DNA of 64,000 nucleotides from Heliocidaris tuberculata (lineage: Eukaryota; Echinodermata; Echinoidea; Camarodonta; Echinometridae): positions 27,098,133-27,162,132 of the forward strand of contig CM046850.1 of NCBI GenBank assembly GCA_025618425.1. Direction: 5' to 3'. This document shows, piece after piece, positions 12,247 to 22,925 of the stretch. The notes below the pieces were generated by a model that had not been told where the DNA came from, did no database searches, and saw only the letters and a list, made by a program, of their open reading frames with translations. The translations under genes were made by a program, and so were the position numbers. Every line of letters begins with the position of its first letter. Within the stretch, counting starts at the first letter, position 1.

Positions 12247-12440
12247 AGTCTTCGAATCATTTAATTTCACCTTATTTACTACCATCCATTGCCTTATATC
12301 TGAAATACAACTTTGAAGTTTAATAAGTACATTATCATGAGCTCCTGGAGACCTTGGGTCAAAGAAAATATATAACTGTATGTCATCGGCATAAAGATAA
12401 TAATTAATACTATGTTGTAGGGCTATATAAGGAGAAGAAA
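12247..12440 (-). pseudogene. LINE reverse transcriptase fragment with YADD box
   Basis: The minus-strand translation reads ALQHSINYYLYADDIQLYIF, then FDPRSPGAHDNVLIKLQSCI and SDIRQWMVVNKVKLNDSKT. The YADD catalytic box and the downstream QWM--N-LKLN-SKT block are diagnostic of CR1/L2/jockey-group reverse transcriptases. The fragment is about 65 codons, in frame and without flanking domains. It abuts the Tc1 remnant on its left. Confidence 0.85.
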
Positions 12441-12980
12441 AAGAAATGGCAGATCCAGGTTTGTCCTAAAGGGGGGGGGGGGGTGTGACGTGTTTTAATC
12501 GTGAAAGTTCACTGTGAAATATGGGGAGCATAGTTCAAATTTAAATTCAATGTCAAAATCAAAATTTATTGCACAATAATAAAGATAAATTTAATATAAA
12601 AATCAATTCTCTGATCTCCATTTTCATTGGCAAATCCAGCGTTTTCCCCCGACATGAGTTTTTTTCCAGAATGACTGTCGAAATTCCCACAACCTTCCAA
12701 AACTCTCCAAATGGGGATAGGTGTGCGCGTGTGGGGGGGGGGGGGGGCGGTTGGGAGTGGGGACGGGAGAAGAGTTTATCGATATAACATATAACTTTTT
12801 TTTACCGCTAGTCCATCGGGGAAAGGAGTAAGCATGGTAAGGGTGAGGAGGGGGGGGGGGGGAAGACGGGATAATAGTAAAAGTAATCTCATATCAATAT
12901 CATTATTATTGTTATTGTTTTTGCTATTAATTATATTCTTCTTCTTATCATTATTATCATTATAACCATTATTATCAATA
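12441..12980. other. Non-coding, three poly-G tracts and degenerate (ATT)n
   Basis: Long G runs at about 12471-12483, 12734-12747 and 12850-12862, typical of the G-rich MITEs elsewhere in the window. No matching ends were identified. Degenerate (ATT)n lies at 12899-12990. Confidence 0.5.
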
Positions 12981-12995
12981 TTATTATCATAATAC

Positions 12996-13003
12996 ATGTA
13001 GTC

Positions 13004-13075
<72 letters not shown>

Positions 13076-13195
13076 TTAATAGCAGCAGCAGTGGTAGTGG
13101 CAACAGTAGTGATAGAGTAAGTAGTAGCAGAAGTAGTAATAATAGTGGTAGCAGTAGCAAAAGCAGCAGCAGCAGCATCAGTAGTAGTAGTAGTG

Positions 13196-13262
<67 letters not shown>

Positions 13263-13264
13263 AA
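12996..13264. repeat. (AGT)n microsatellite, two long tracts
   Basis: (TAG)n at about 13003-13075 and 13180-13263, with an imperfect AGC/AGT-rich centre. The 13262-13375 flank, ending AATTCAATTCAAATTAACAT, resembles a LINE 3' tail on the minus strand. Confidence 0.9.
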
Positions 13265-13680
13265 GTAGTATTCAATTCAATTCAAATTAACATTTATTTT
13301 CTTCCATTGATTTTGACAACATTCAACATCTATTCAAATAGTACGCCTGAATACACAAATACAATATAATTTAATACAGGAAAAGAAGAAAGGGACAGAC
13401 AGAGAGAGGGAGAGAAGAGGATAGAGTAGTAGTAGCAGTAGCAGTTGAAATATTTATTAGAGGCAGTACTATTGTAAAATTTTAAATCACTTGTACATCA
13501 TGCTATTGTCAACAGGATCAGAATTTATCAACGAATGACCGATACAAATTCCAGGCTCAGTATATTTTGTATATTATTGTTGAAGCAGTGTCTAAATAAA
13601 TTGTTAAAAAAACAACAACAGACAAAAACAAAAACAAAAACAAAACCGAAAATAATGCTCAATTAATAGGGTCTACTTAC

Positions 13681-13783
13681 GACTGCTATCATGTTGCCCC
13701 ACGCATTTCGTCTCTAGACCCCAGATCTGAGCTCCAAGGGCTGACCAAATACTGATCAACAAGAATACAACTCGTCTCACCAT
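13681..13783 (-). CDS. Ig-superfamily gene, exon 1: start codon and signal peptide
   Basis: The minus-strand ATG at 13783-13781 has G at +4. The exon reads MVRRVVFLLISIWSALGAQI and continues through LETKCVGQHDSS, ending in phase 1 at CAGTC|GTAAGTAG, a near-consensus donor. Residues 1-18 form a classical secretory signal: Arg-Arg, a hydrophobic core, then Ala-Leu-Gly-Ala. The phase joins exactly to the Ig exon at 3714-4013, which makes residue 35 Arg. A cysteine-containing linker directly after the signal is compatible with an IL-1-receptor-like N-terminus. The first intron is about 9.7 kb and filled with mobile DNA. No TATA box was obvious upstream. Confidence 0.72.
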
Positions 13784-14324
13784 TTCGAAGTATGCCACAC
13801 TATCTTTAATGGCGTTCTTATTCAACGAAGAAATAATTTGAAATTCGGTAACTTCAAAATTGTTTTTTCACTCTTAGTTGCCACTGACGGAGCTGTAATA
13901 AACTTAATTATTCTGAGTGCGTTATTTGCTCAGGCTTCTCTCTTGTCAACAAGAGAGAGCAAAAGAAAGGAGAGAGACCGAAACACCACAGCCCCTTCAG
14001 AAGCGATGCTTGTGGTTCAGTGATTAAGAAGAGAATGATCAACCTCGGCTAGACTGTATAGTCCTACAAGAACCTCAACACCATTGTGGGTTGTATTTTG
14101 AAGACCAGCCAACATTCTGAGGAAGAGGGTGGCGGAAACAAGATGATACCGTTTAGCAATCAATATGAAGTGATATTCCTGACAGAACTTCCTCCCACGT
14201 GGCGGAAACTGGTTGTATATGGACACCGTGGTTATCTTTGGTAGCGCCCGAACCATCACAGCATATCAAACCATAAAAGTACGATACTACCGGATATGTA
14301 TGTAGAATCACACTGTACACGCCG
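13784..14324. other. Presumed 5' flank of the Ig gene
   Basis: On the minus strand this should hold the 5' UTR and promoter of the Ig gene. I see no strong TATA box. A small inverted CTCTTGTCAAC/AAGAGAGAGC run near 13938-13960 is unremarkable. Confidence 0.35.
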
Positions 14325-14727
14325 GTGTTAAAGAGAAAGTTGAGTTCTGGTTAAGGTGAAAAATAATTTGGGAGCTTTCTCATTCTTTTTAGTCAGTTCG
14401 GTTGGAAAAAATATCATAGGAGAAATGTCCCCTGAAAAGGATTGCTGTTCAAATGCCCGCATATATTTCGAAATCTGACGAGAAACATCTGAAATGTTTG
14501 GACCAAACTTTCATGCCGCATGTGTATGTAGTTCCGTATATTTCTGTGTACAGGACTTGTGACTTTCAACAAAAATGAATCAGTTTCTTCCTGTTTTGGT
14601 GATTCCAAATCCTCACAACATACACCAATACTAATCTACTATACATAATCAACCTTTCCCCATTGTTGCTATCCAGCGTCTTTCACAATCCAATCGCATG
14701 ACCAGAACTCAGCTTTATCTTTAAGTG
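14325..14727 (+). mobile_element. MITE family P2, copy 1
   Basis: Ends are GTGTTAAAGAGAAAGTTGAG and a related inverted end, CAGAACTCAGCTTTATCTTT. The interior from about 14400 matches the reverse complement of 37798-38115 over more than 250 bases, including TTTGGACCAAACTTTCATGC and ACACCAATACTAATCTACTA. It has no coding capacity. Confidence 0.75.
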
Positions 14728-14999
14728 TTTATTTTGCAAAGCGAATAAGGACTGTTTGCTCGGTTTCCTATGGTTAAATTCATAGTACCAGATTGAGATC
14801 CTATTTATTTTAGAACCCTTTGTTGAATATACGATGATTCATATCACGCTTTATTGGCCGTGTGAGAGCATATCACAAAAACATCTTTACGCTACAATGG
14901 TTCTAGAAAATGGAGGTCTCTATTTTGCTTTTTCTATCTTCCTTTAAAAAAAAAGTAGTATGTCGAATTCTGTGGTTAAACTGTGCCGTCACCTCTCCC

Positions 15000-15298
15000 T
15001 TTTCTCTCTCTCTCTCTCTCTTTCCTCCTCTCCCCCCCCTCTCTCTCTCTCTCTCACTATATTTCTCCCTTTCTTCCAGTCTCCCTTTATCTTATTCTCT
15101 TTCTTTTATGTTTTATATTAGTTCCCATACCTGTCTCTATCTCTTATCTATTTTTGTCTCTATCCTTATTCCTCTTCTTTTCTCTTTGTCTTTCTCTTTG
15201 TCTCTCTCTTTGTATCTCTCTCTCTCTCTCTTTGTATCTCTCTTTGTATCTCTCTCTCTCTCTCTCTCTTTGTATCTCTCTCTCTCTCTCTCTCTTCT
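15000..15298. repeat. (CT)n-rich low-complexity tract
   Basis: Pyrimidine-rich tract with several (CT)n runs and TTTGTATCTC variants. Ser/Leu-rich and Arg/Glu-rich open frames on the two strands are artefacts. Confidence 0.95.
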
Positions 15299-15624
15299 TT
15301 GTAAGAGTCTGATCGAAATGCTCTCCATGAGTGAGAGCCACCCCTGTGTAACCACTTCTGAATAGGCCTATACAATGACGGATAATAGAATGACGTCGAA
15401 CCAAAGAAATATACGCCTCTGGACAATTCGGGGATTTCCCTTCCATTGATTTAGTTGGTCACGTGATATAAATCTACTTCCACTTCTACGTCGGTACCAC
15501 AGTGGTTGATACTTGACAGGACCCATCAGTCAGGATATTCGTCAAAGGAAGAGTGTCTGGCAAGGTGCTTGTGTGCAGTGCAAACGGTTGGTGCTTATAT
15601 GTACAACGTGCAAGTAAAAATTAA
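15299..15624. other. No supported gene
   Basis: Nothing coding or repeated recognised in this short interval before the TTAA-flanked element. Confidence 0.4.
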
Positions 15625-17012
15625 AGGGTGACTAAAATAGAAAATTAATTGCCCATTTTTCGTAGGAAGGAGTCATCAGGAGCCAAAAAATATCTCTCAT
15701 ACACTTTTTTATGCATTCAGTCGTATTTCATAATCATTTGAAAAGTACATATTTGCTGATTTACACAGTCATAAGCCCCGCCCCTAAAAAACCCATCGAA
15801 GCGACATCATGATCACGTGATCTGTGACGTACGAGAAGTAAGGGAAAATATTCCACCAACCTATACCGTGCGCACCCGCAGGCCCCGGCAGGCCCAGCCC
15901 GGTGCCGAGTATGACATTCACCGCATCGACCATTTGCATCGCATATTTTCGTGTGTTTAATTCCTCACAATAAATTTGATTTTGGGACATAATTTCATCA
16001 ATAATGCCAAATCGGTGTATAGTCAAGGATTGTAATTCCGAACGGATTGTATTACCGAACGTGTACAGTTAAGCGCCTAAAATGGGTTTTCATACGCGTG
16101 GGATTACGCGTATGAAAACCACACTATTGAAACAAAGGTTGTGTCTTTTTCCCATAGGTTTCACACGTTCGGAAATACAGTACCTTTTTCAAGGGACCAA
16201 AACGCCGCGTCGTTGGGAAGGGGTTCACTCGGAAGGGAATATCGTATTAAATCTACGTTGTCTTTTAAAAATTCCATCAACTTCTTTTTCTGTAGGACTT
16301 TGAGCATTCATTATGTAAGTTTGACAGATATTCGTTTGATATTTTATTTGCTATCGATGATTTTCACTGGATCCACTACCATACTTGTACCGTTTAGTAC
16401 ATGTAAAACGAAGAAAAAAAAAGGCGAGAGCTAGTAAAAACAAACCAAACAAAAGCGTGCACCAGTCACTTAGTACGAGGGGGAACATAGTTGCCGTACT
16501 AAAGATGTGTAGTATATTGCACAGACGCATAAAACGGCTGTGTACGCGTTTAAGACCAATGCAAAACTATCGTTCGGCAAGCTCAGATGGATGAGAACAT
16601 TGTTCAAAGAAAAGTTAAAAAAACAAAAGAGCTGTATATTGGGGCAAAAGTGTTCACTGATCTTGTAGAAAATATATTGATAATGATTATTCACTCCAAA
16701 GACTATATTGATTAATTTCCCTTTTTCATAAATTGTCCGTTGAACAGAGGGGTCAAATACCGCATTGTGTATACAATGTTACATTGCCGCAGCCTGCAGA
16801 TCTTGTGCCTCTTACTCTTCATACGTCATTTGGGGGTGTGACGTCAATTAGCCAATCAGCTCACGAGTTTTAAGGAACGGTCCCAAAACCTCTACTTTTC
16901 CCCCCTTTTCGCCAAAACGAGACATAATTTTGACAATCAATTGCCAGATTCGTGATTTGAAAGCAAAAATACATGGAAACAGCACCTTTTTTCTCTCTAA
17001 TTTAGTCACCCT
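15625..17012. mobile_element. 1.39 kb element with TTAA duplication
   Basis: Terminal sequences are AGGGTGACTAAA on the left and TTTAGTCACCCT on the right, flanked by TTAA at 15621-15624 and 17013-17016. The 12 bp ends are exact inverted copies. The interior holds GC-rich patches, a strong hairpin near 16084 and CGTTCGG-AATACAG motifs, but no transposase-like frame. It shares the TTAA duplication and an AGGG start with the elements at 6925 and 28893, although their sequences differ. Confidence 0.8.
16084..16120. repeat. 15 bp perfect hairpin
   Basis: GGTTTTCATACGCGT, six-base spacer GGGATT, then the exact reverse complement ACGCGTATGAAAACC, inside the TTAA-flanked element. Confidence 0.92.
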
Positions 17013-17329
17013 TTAAAAAGCAGATCTCAGTCATCAGTGGCTTTTTTTTTTTTAAACAAAGCCCCCTGGAAGGTTTCTGCTGTAGCGGAAACCAGGATTT
17101 TATTTGGAAGTGTGTTCCATGCCACAGCTGTCTGTGGAAAGAAGGAGTTGTGCTACAGCTGGGTGCGGGTGGAATTTATTTGGGTGATATTGCCTGGTGT
17201 TACTCTGGGTCACAGGTGTAAGAAACTGATCTGGATTTATTGCAACGAGGCCATACATACATGTATAGTATTCCAATATACTTGTTTTTGTAAACCCCTT
17301 CCCTTATTACTTTTTGGAGAATCACGTTT

Positions 17330-17395
17330 CTATTCCAATTACAACAACAACAACGACAACAACAACAACAACAACAATAACAACAACAAACTTTT
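17330..17395. repeat. (CAA)n microsatellite
   Basis: Imperfect (ACA)n of about 55 bases. Confidence 0.9.
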
Positions 17396-17409
17396 GGCGA
17401 TTCCTGGGA

Positions 17410-17605
17410 GGTGTTTCACAAAGAGTGAAGTTTGACTTAAAGTCGCACTTAAATTCCTAGTTGAGTGCGGTATATGACACATCACCGCATTGGTCAGATC
17501 ATGCGCGCTATTGAGTAATCTACCAATGAGATTACGCGTTTAATACCGTGTGCACATTGCACTAAGCATGACTTTAAGTCAAACTTAACTCTTTGTGAAA
17601 CACCC
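17410..17605. mobile_element. Palindromic MITE, GGTGTTTCACAAAGAGT ends
   Basis: GGTGTTTCACAAAGAGTGAAG plus TTTGACTTAAAGTC on the left is mirrored by GACTTTAAGTCAAACTTAAC plus TCTTTGTGAAACACC on the right, about 37 bases. No coding sequence. Confidence 0.88.
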
Positions 17606-18606
17606 TCCCCCCGGTTAGTTTAAGCAGGGAAATGTAACTTTCCTGGTTTAAGCAGGGGAATTCCCCTGGTTTAAGTGAGCATACTGTGTACTGTGCATGT
17701 ACGATGATCGTATCTCTTTAGTTAAAGGCACAAAACTTCGTAAGTCGTAACGCATAACTCCGCCTCTGAACTGTATAGATACATTACCCCCGTAGACCCT
17801 GGCATTGGAAAACAGGGTTATGCTGCCCATTCACTCAGCATTTTGGGTTGGGGGTGTTTTTTGTTTGATGAAGTGTCAACTTAGAACCTGTGCTCGAAAA
17901 CTAGTTTAAATCAGGGAAAAGGTTTGAGAAAAACGTTAAGCAAGGTTCCCACTTAGCCGAGTTGGAGTCTCGAGTTGTGCCGAGCTGCGCGAGCTTGAAC
18001 TCGCGTGAACTCGCGCGAAATTTGCCTATTTTATGAGATCTGCATGAGTGATATACGACGCAACATCGAGTTTACTACGATAGCTGTATGAGTTAACCGA
18101 GCGCGAAACGAGTCACACCGAGCTTGGTATGAGTTGTGATGACCTGTGTACGACTTATACCGATCTATCAACGAGTTATCAAGATCTTGTTACGAGGGAT
18201 AAGAGCTTTCTACGAGTTTCATACGATCCAGGGGGGGGGGGTGCATATTTTTTGGCGCTCTGCAACATAAAGATGGATGCCAGAAGCGTTTTCGCTATGC
18301 TTGAGGGAGAAGAGACCTTGATCTTCTGCACAATTTGTGTGACCCTGTCGTCGAGGAGGCGCCGCAGAAAAACGGATGTTCAGGAGGAGACCAAAGTGAT
18401 GCAAAGGGGCCATTCTTAGTCTCGTGTATGACAAAAACCCCAGGCAACTGGGCTAATGTGAGCTCTATATAATGTTAAAAACCTTCCAAGTGTGTTGGTT
18501 TTTCCTCTATATATACAGTAAATACAGACATAGGTACGTGGAAAAAAAATAACAAAAAAATTATCAATGATGATACCTGTTCTACGTCAGAGGTCAACAC
18601 GTTCAG

Positions 18607-19861
18607 GTCACGTGCGTGACCTCGCACAGAAGCAGGTTTTTGAAACTTACATTTTATCTTTAAATCTCTCTGAATTTTCAGAAGCTTCAATGTTCATATT
18701 AATGGTAGTTATATTTCATGGTACTATTTCTTAGAAAATAGCATTAATTTTGTTCGAAGTTGCATAAAATTTTTGTTATGTAATATTTTGTATCATGATG
18801 TATGGTCACGTGTGTGACATACCATAGGTAATGTGTACAGATTTGGTGAACTATTGTAAAAAATCATAATATTTAGTATTTTTAATTCATTTTGCATTAG
18901 CTGTATATGAATTATCATCAATACGGTAGAAAGTGATTCTCAGATCTTTTCTTTATGAAAAATACACAGGGAACACACAATTTATTTTCTTTTTCATTTT
19001 TATACATTTATGGATATCATTTATTGATATATTTATTGAGATACCGTGGAGGTGCTTTGGTCTAGTAGATAAGTAACCGTGTAACCCTACTGCAGATCAC
19101 AAGGTATGGGGTTCAATTTAATTGCCATTGCACTATCGTCCTTTGGCAAGACATTTTATCTGCATTTGCCATGCTCGATCCAGGTGTAAAGTGAGTACCT
19201 GTAGGATTTATTTCTTGAATGCACTGAGCGCTACGGTTGTCGTGCTAAAACCAGGGTAATACTATGCTTGTAGGGCCCTTAGGATGAGCAATATTTAGTA
19301 TTGATGAGGCTACCCTGGGTAAACAAGACATATAATTATTATTATTATTAATTCTTATTATTATTGTTATTGTAATTATTATCATTATTATATATAATTA
19401 TCATTAATATCTTCTATTACCTTTATCATTAATGTTCAGACCAAAGAATCAAAGTAAACAAATCAAAAGTTTTCATGCTGATAATTATACAAGTATATTC
19501 ATCTTCAGCTTGTTTTCTAAACTTAATTGTATAGGGTTACGCAATCAATTCAGAGGATTAAACAAGAGGAATACAAAAAGTGAAAACAGAATTAATAGGT
19601 CAAGAAACTCAACAATAATAGATGAAACAGACTGTACAAATGACTTGCCCAGTACATATGCACTTGACCCTTTGCACTCAGGTCACGTGTGTGACAAAGT
19701 TAGTTGGGCGATATTTAAAGAACGAAAATCATACTTGGAATAATATTTGGTGAGATGGAGGACATATACAAGTTAGCTTATGACAGGAAAATATAGATTA
19801 TCCAAATTGTATTTTTCAAATAGCATAAACTTTTCATGTTTTGGGGTCACGTGAGTGACAT
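18607..19861 (+). repeat. Four copies of GGTCACGTGNGTGAC
   Basis: GGTCACGTGCGTGAC near 18607, GGTCACGTGTGTGAC near 18805 and 19680, and GGTCACGTGAGTGAC near 19846, each in otherwise dissimilar AT-rich sequence. The core contains a CACGTG E-box palindrome and near-palindromic GTCAC arms. Recurrence within one element suggests a protein-binding site, but nothing here proves it. Confidence 0.7.
19046..19330 (+). mobile_element. tRNA-derived SINE with (ATT)n tail
   Basis: An A-box-like TTGGTCTAGTAGATAAGT, then CTGCAGATCACAAGGTATGG and a B-box-like GGGTTCAATTT, then the family body (TCCTTTGGCAAGACATTTTA, ATGCACTGAGCGCTACGGTT, TGATGAGGCTACCCTGGGTA) and a terminal (ATT)n. It is the same family as the minus-strand copy at 4095-4353. 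Confidence 0.87.
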
Positions 19862-21118
19862 TAGAATGCATAGACAAATTTCCTTTTTCCTTCAACTTAA
19901 TTACTTGCAAAGGACCTAGGAAGGGTATCATTTCACTATATAGTGACAACTATTAAAGCTCATACTGCGAGATGACTATTATATGGTGAAAAGGGGATTT
20001 AAAAAAAAAAACTTTAACTTATGCCAATGTAATTGTATGAAAATTAGCATAATTGGATCTTCAATTAATGAAAAAAATGTGATCCATTTAACTTTACACA
20101 TTACTCTTCAAGAATCTACTATTCAAAAACAGAAAGAATTAACTTCTCTTTTGTCAAAAAAGAGTTTCACTTTACAAAGAATGGCCCACTACCGCAATGT
20201 CCACTACAGCAATGTCCATTATCGCAATGTCCACCACTCTTGGATTTCTTGATCCGTGGTATTTTTCTTGCCTTGTTTGTTGGTAGTTGTGGAAATGGAA
20301 TGGCGATGGCCTATTTTTCTGTGTACACGTGCGTTTAGGGTTGAATAAATGTGTTCTATCTTGAAAATACTTTTGGGAAAATGTAAATCGCTGCATAGTT
20401 ATAGGCCAGCTGACATATAATGGTGCGCTTGCAATGCACTCTGAATAAGCTCATACGAAACTCGCTGTAAGTCGCCTTGCTCGATCTAAACTCGCTGTAA
20501 GTCGCCGTACTCGATCTAAACTCGCGCTAATCTCGTGGGCAACTCCGCCTGACTCGTAACACAATCGAAGTGCTCGTATCCCACTCTTGGAAACTCGAAT
20601 AGCACTCGGGTAAACTTGAAGGTGGCGAGTTATGAAGAGTGCATCTCGAGCTTCTTACGAGTAATGCGAGTATGTTGCGAATATTGCGAGTATATTACGA
20701 GTTTAAACGAGTTCAGCACGAGTTACAACGAGTTAGTGAAAATTTTGAACATGTTCAAAAATTTTGGAACTGCTTACGACTTCAAGGAGAGTTGTGCAGA
20801 GTTCCAACGAGTTACGCCGACCGTGCCGAGTTTTTGCGAGTTATCCCGAGTTACATGAAGAGCTTTACGCGAGTTATCGCGAGTGCCTCCTTGAGGCAAC
20901 TCGCCACAACTCTCCATAACTCGCCACTATAACTCGGCTAAGTGGGAACCCTGCTTTAGGTGCTGTCCATTATGTATGTATACCTTCCAGGTGACAATTT
21001 TCGATCATTTCACACACCCTTTTCTCTGCCAAACCGGATTCGCCTCTGCTTATCCACATAAGATTCGGCTTCATGCTTTCACCTTTCTACTGGATATTTT
21101 TTTTTCAAATTTGCCTAG

Positions 21119-21119
21119 A

Positions 21120-21165
<46 letters not shown>
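21119..21165. repeat. (CT)n microsatellite
   Basis: About 23 CT units. A second (CT)n lies at 21378-21408 and corresponds to the (GA)n at 63562-63595 in the right arm. Confidence 0.95.
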
Positions 21166-21168
<3 letters not shown>

Positions 21169-21370
21169 GCTCTCACTCCTCTCGAAAATCTGTCGTTGTT
21201 TCTCACTCTTCCTTCATCTATCAACTTGCTCTTTTTATATCCTCTCACAACCCCCCTCTCCCCTCGCTTTCAATATATTACTTTCTCACTCTTTCATTCT
21301 CTACCCCTTGCTTTCTATTTCAAATTTTCTCTATCTTTAATTGCCTCACTTTCAATTCTTTCCTCTTCCC

Positions 21371-21407
<37 letters not shown>

Positions 21408-22199
21408 TCTCTCTTAATTGATAGATACATGGTGCTAAGCACGATTGGTCCTACCGTATAAACACCTTTGCCGATATTCATAAAAGCGTTTTAACTTTAA
21501 GTCTAGGTTTAAGTGGGTAGATTTCTTTTAATGATTTATGGAGCGCCAAGTGTCAACCTTCTCATCCCGGAAAAAAAAATACAATAATTCTTTAACTATT
21601 AATGAAAAGCAAATGTCATGTCAACATGAAATCAATTTCTTATTTTTCATTTTATGACTGAATTAATTTCGTTTATTCATTTTATGGTATAACATTAATT
21701 TTACCAAATAATGAGCTTGACACTTAGCATTCCATATATGAGTAGACTAAATTAAACCAGGTTCAACTTCGTTCACCTTTATGAATACGGGCCATCGTAT
21801 TAGGGTTAGATTTAGGGTTAGGTTTAGGATAGGGTTTAGGCTAAGGCTTAGCTTATCTCTAATCTTAACCCCTCCATCCCTAACGGCAAATGATACGGAC
21901 ACAATGCAAACGATGAGGGTGTAACGGCCATATTAATCATATGTCCCAAGTTATATCGGTGATCCGACACATGATCCGGCGACATCAAAGATAAAGGATA
22001 TAAGGCTTATGATTGTATTTGGTTTTTTTAAGGTTAGGTTTATAGTAGAGTTATGTATAGTGCAAAGGTCCATGGTTGAAGTTGGGAATTTGGTTCCAGG
22101 TGTTATTAATTGACCGCAGATTACTTGTCACCGGAGCATGCGTCTTAGAACCGTCATATCACTCAATGCAATGCAACAACTATTTACTTCTTTTAAAGC

Positions 22200-22435
22200 C
22201 CGGCTCCATAGCCTGGCTCACACGAGGAGTCATTTCGATTGTGTCAGTACCTGCGCTAATCAAGCCTGTGAAGGCAATGAAATCATACGCCAGTAATTAC
22301 AAGTGTTGTTTGCACCGTTCATTCTGCAATCACTTTTTAAACGATATCACTCTTTCATGACGTGCAACAGACCGTACAAAACACTGACGTGGTCATGACG
22401 TGAGTAAATATCGCCTCGTGTGAGGCGGGCTTATA
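22200..22435 (-). mobile_element. MITE family P3, copy 1
   Basis: Bounded by CTCACACGAGGAGTCATTTC and CGCCTCGTGTGAGGCGGGC. The same family occurs in the opposite orientation at 62150-62370, its duplicate, and at about 25430-26055, where another element has split it. Confidence 0.75.
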
Positions 22436-22925
22436 TACGATTAAGAAAGTGAAACTTTACAAGTTAGACAGGGTTTAATTGAAATTTTATTCGTTAATGA
22501 ATTTGAAATTCTATTGGCATTCCTGGAAAGAGTCTTATGGCTTCAAGATATCCATAATTCACCGAGTGAGTCAATACAATCACATGAAAATTTTCTTTTC
22601 TGCGGTTGGAAATCATCATCCACTGTGCTGGAGCAATATAGTCTATTAAAGGTAAATCAGTATTTCAATTCGAACGCTTCAATACTAACCTATAGTAGAT
22701 GATGATATGGAAACTAAGTTAGACAGAATTTTTAAAACGTATTTTTCTTTTCAGAAATTCATGAGATATGTTTGATCGACTTTACGAATGTCACCGGACA
22801 AGGTCATCATCTGAAAAACAAACACAACAGAATACGAAGTTATACTGGATTTCCAAACCGATATGAAAAAGCATTGAGAAAAAAAAAATAACATATCCAT
22901 GATTCAAATAATAATTCTGTAAGTA

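Larger units (their letters stand above)
17941..20953. mobile_element. 3.0 kb hAT-like element with CGAGTT-rich ends
   Basis: The left end CAAGGTTCCCACTTAGCCGA and the right end, reading outward CAGGGTTCCCACTTAGCCGA, are 23 bp inverted copies with one mismatch. The first 300 and last 500 bases carry several dozen copies of CGAGTT, AACTCG and one-base variants, often 10-20 bases apart, while the 2.2 kb between lacks them. CAGGG-type ends suggest the hAT group, but the expected 8-base duplication is poor (ACGTTAAG versus CTTTAGGT). No transposase frame is visible, so it is probably non-autonomous. It contains a SINE at 19046 and four GGTCACGTGNGTGAC motifs. Confidence 0.75.

Noticed and set aside
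12931..13369. Long poly-Thr, poly-Leu and poly-Val frames
   Set aside because: Trinucleotide (AGT)n microsatellite read in several frames; no splice sites or domains.
14910..15446. Frames of 100-150 codons rich in Ser/Leu or Arg/Glu
   Set aside because: Products of the CT-rich low-complexity tract on both strands.
18129..18434. 96- and 71-codon overlapping frames as a transposase
   Set aside because: No recognisable domain; one frame crosses a poly-G tract and the CGAGTT repeat zone.
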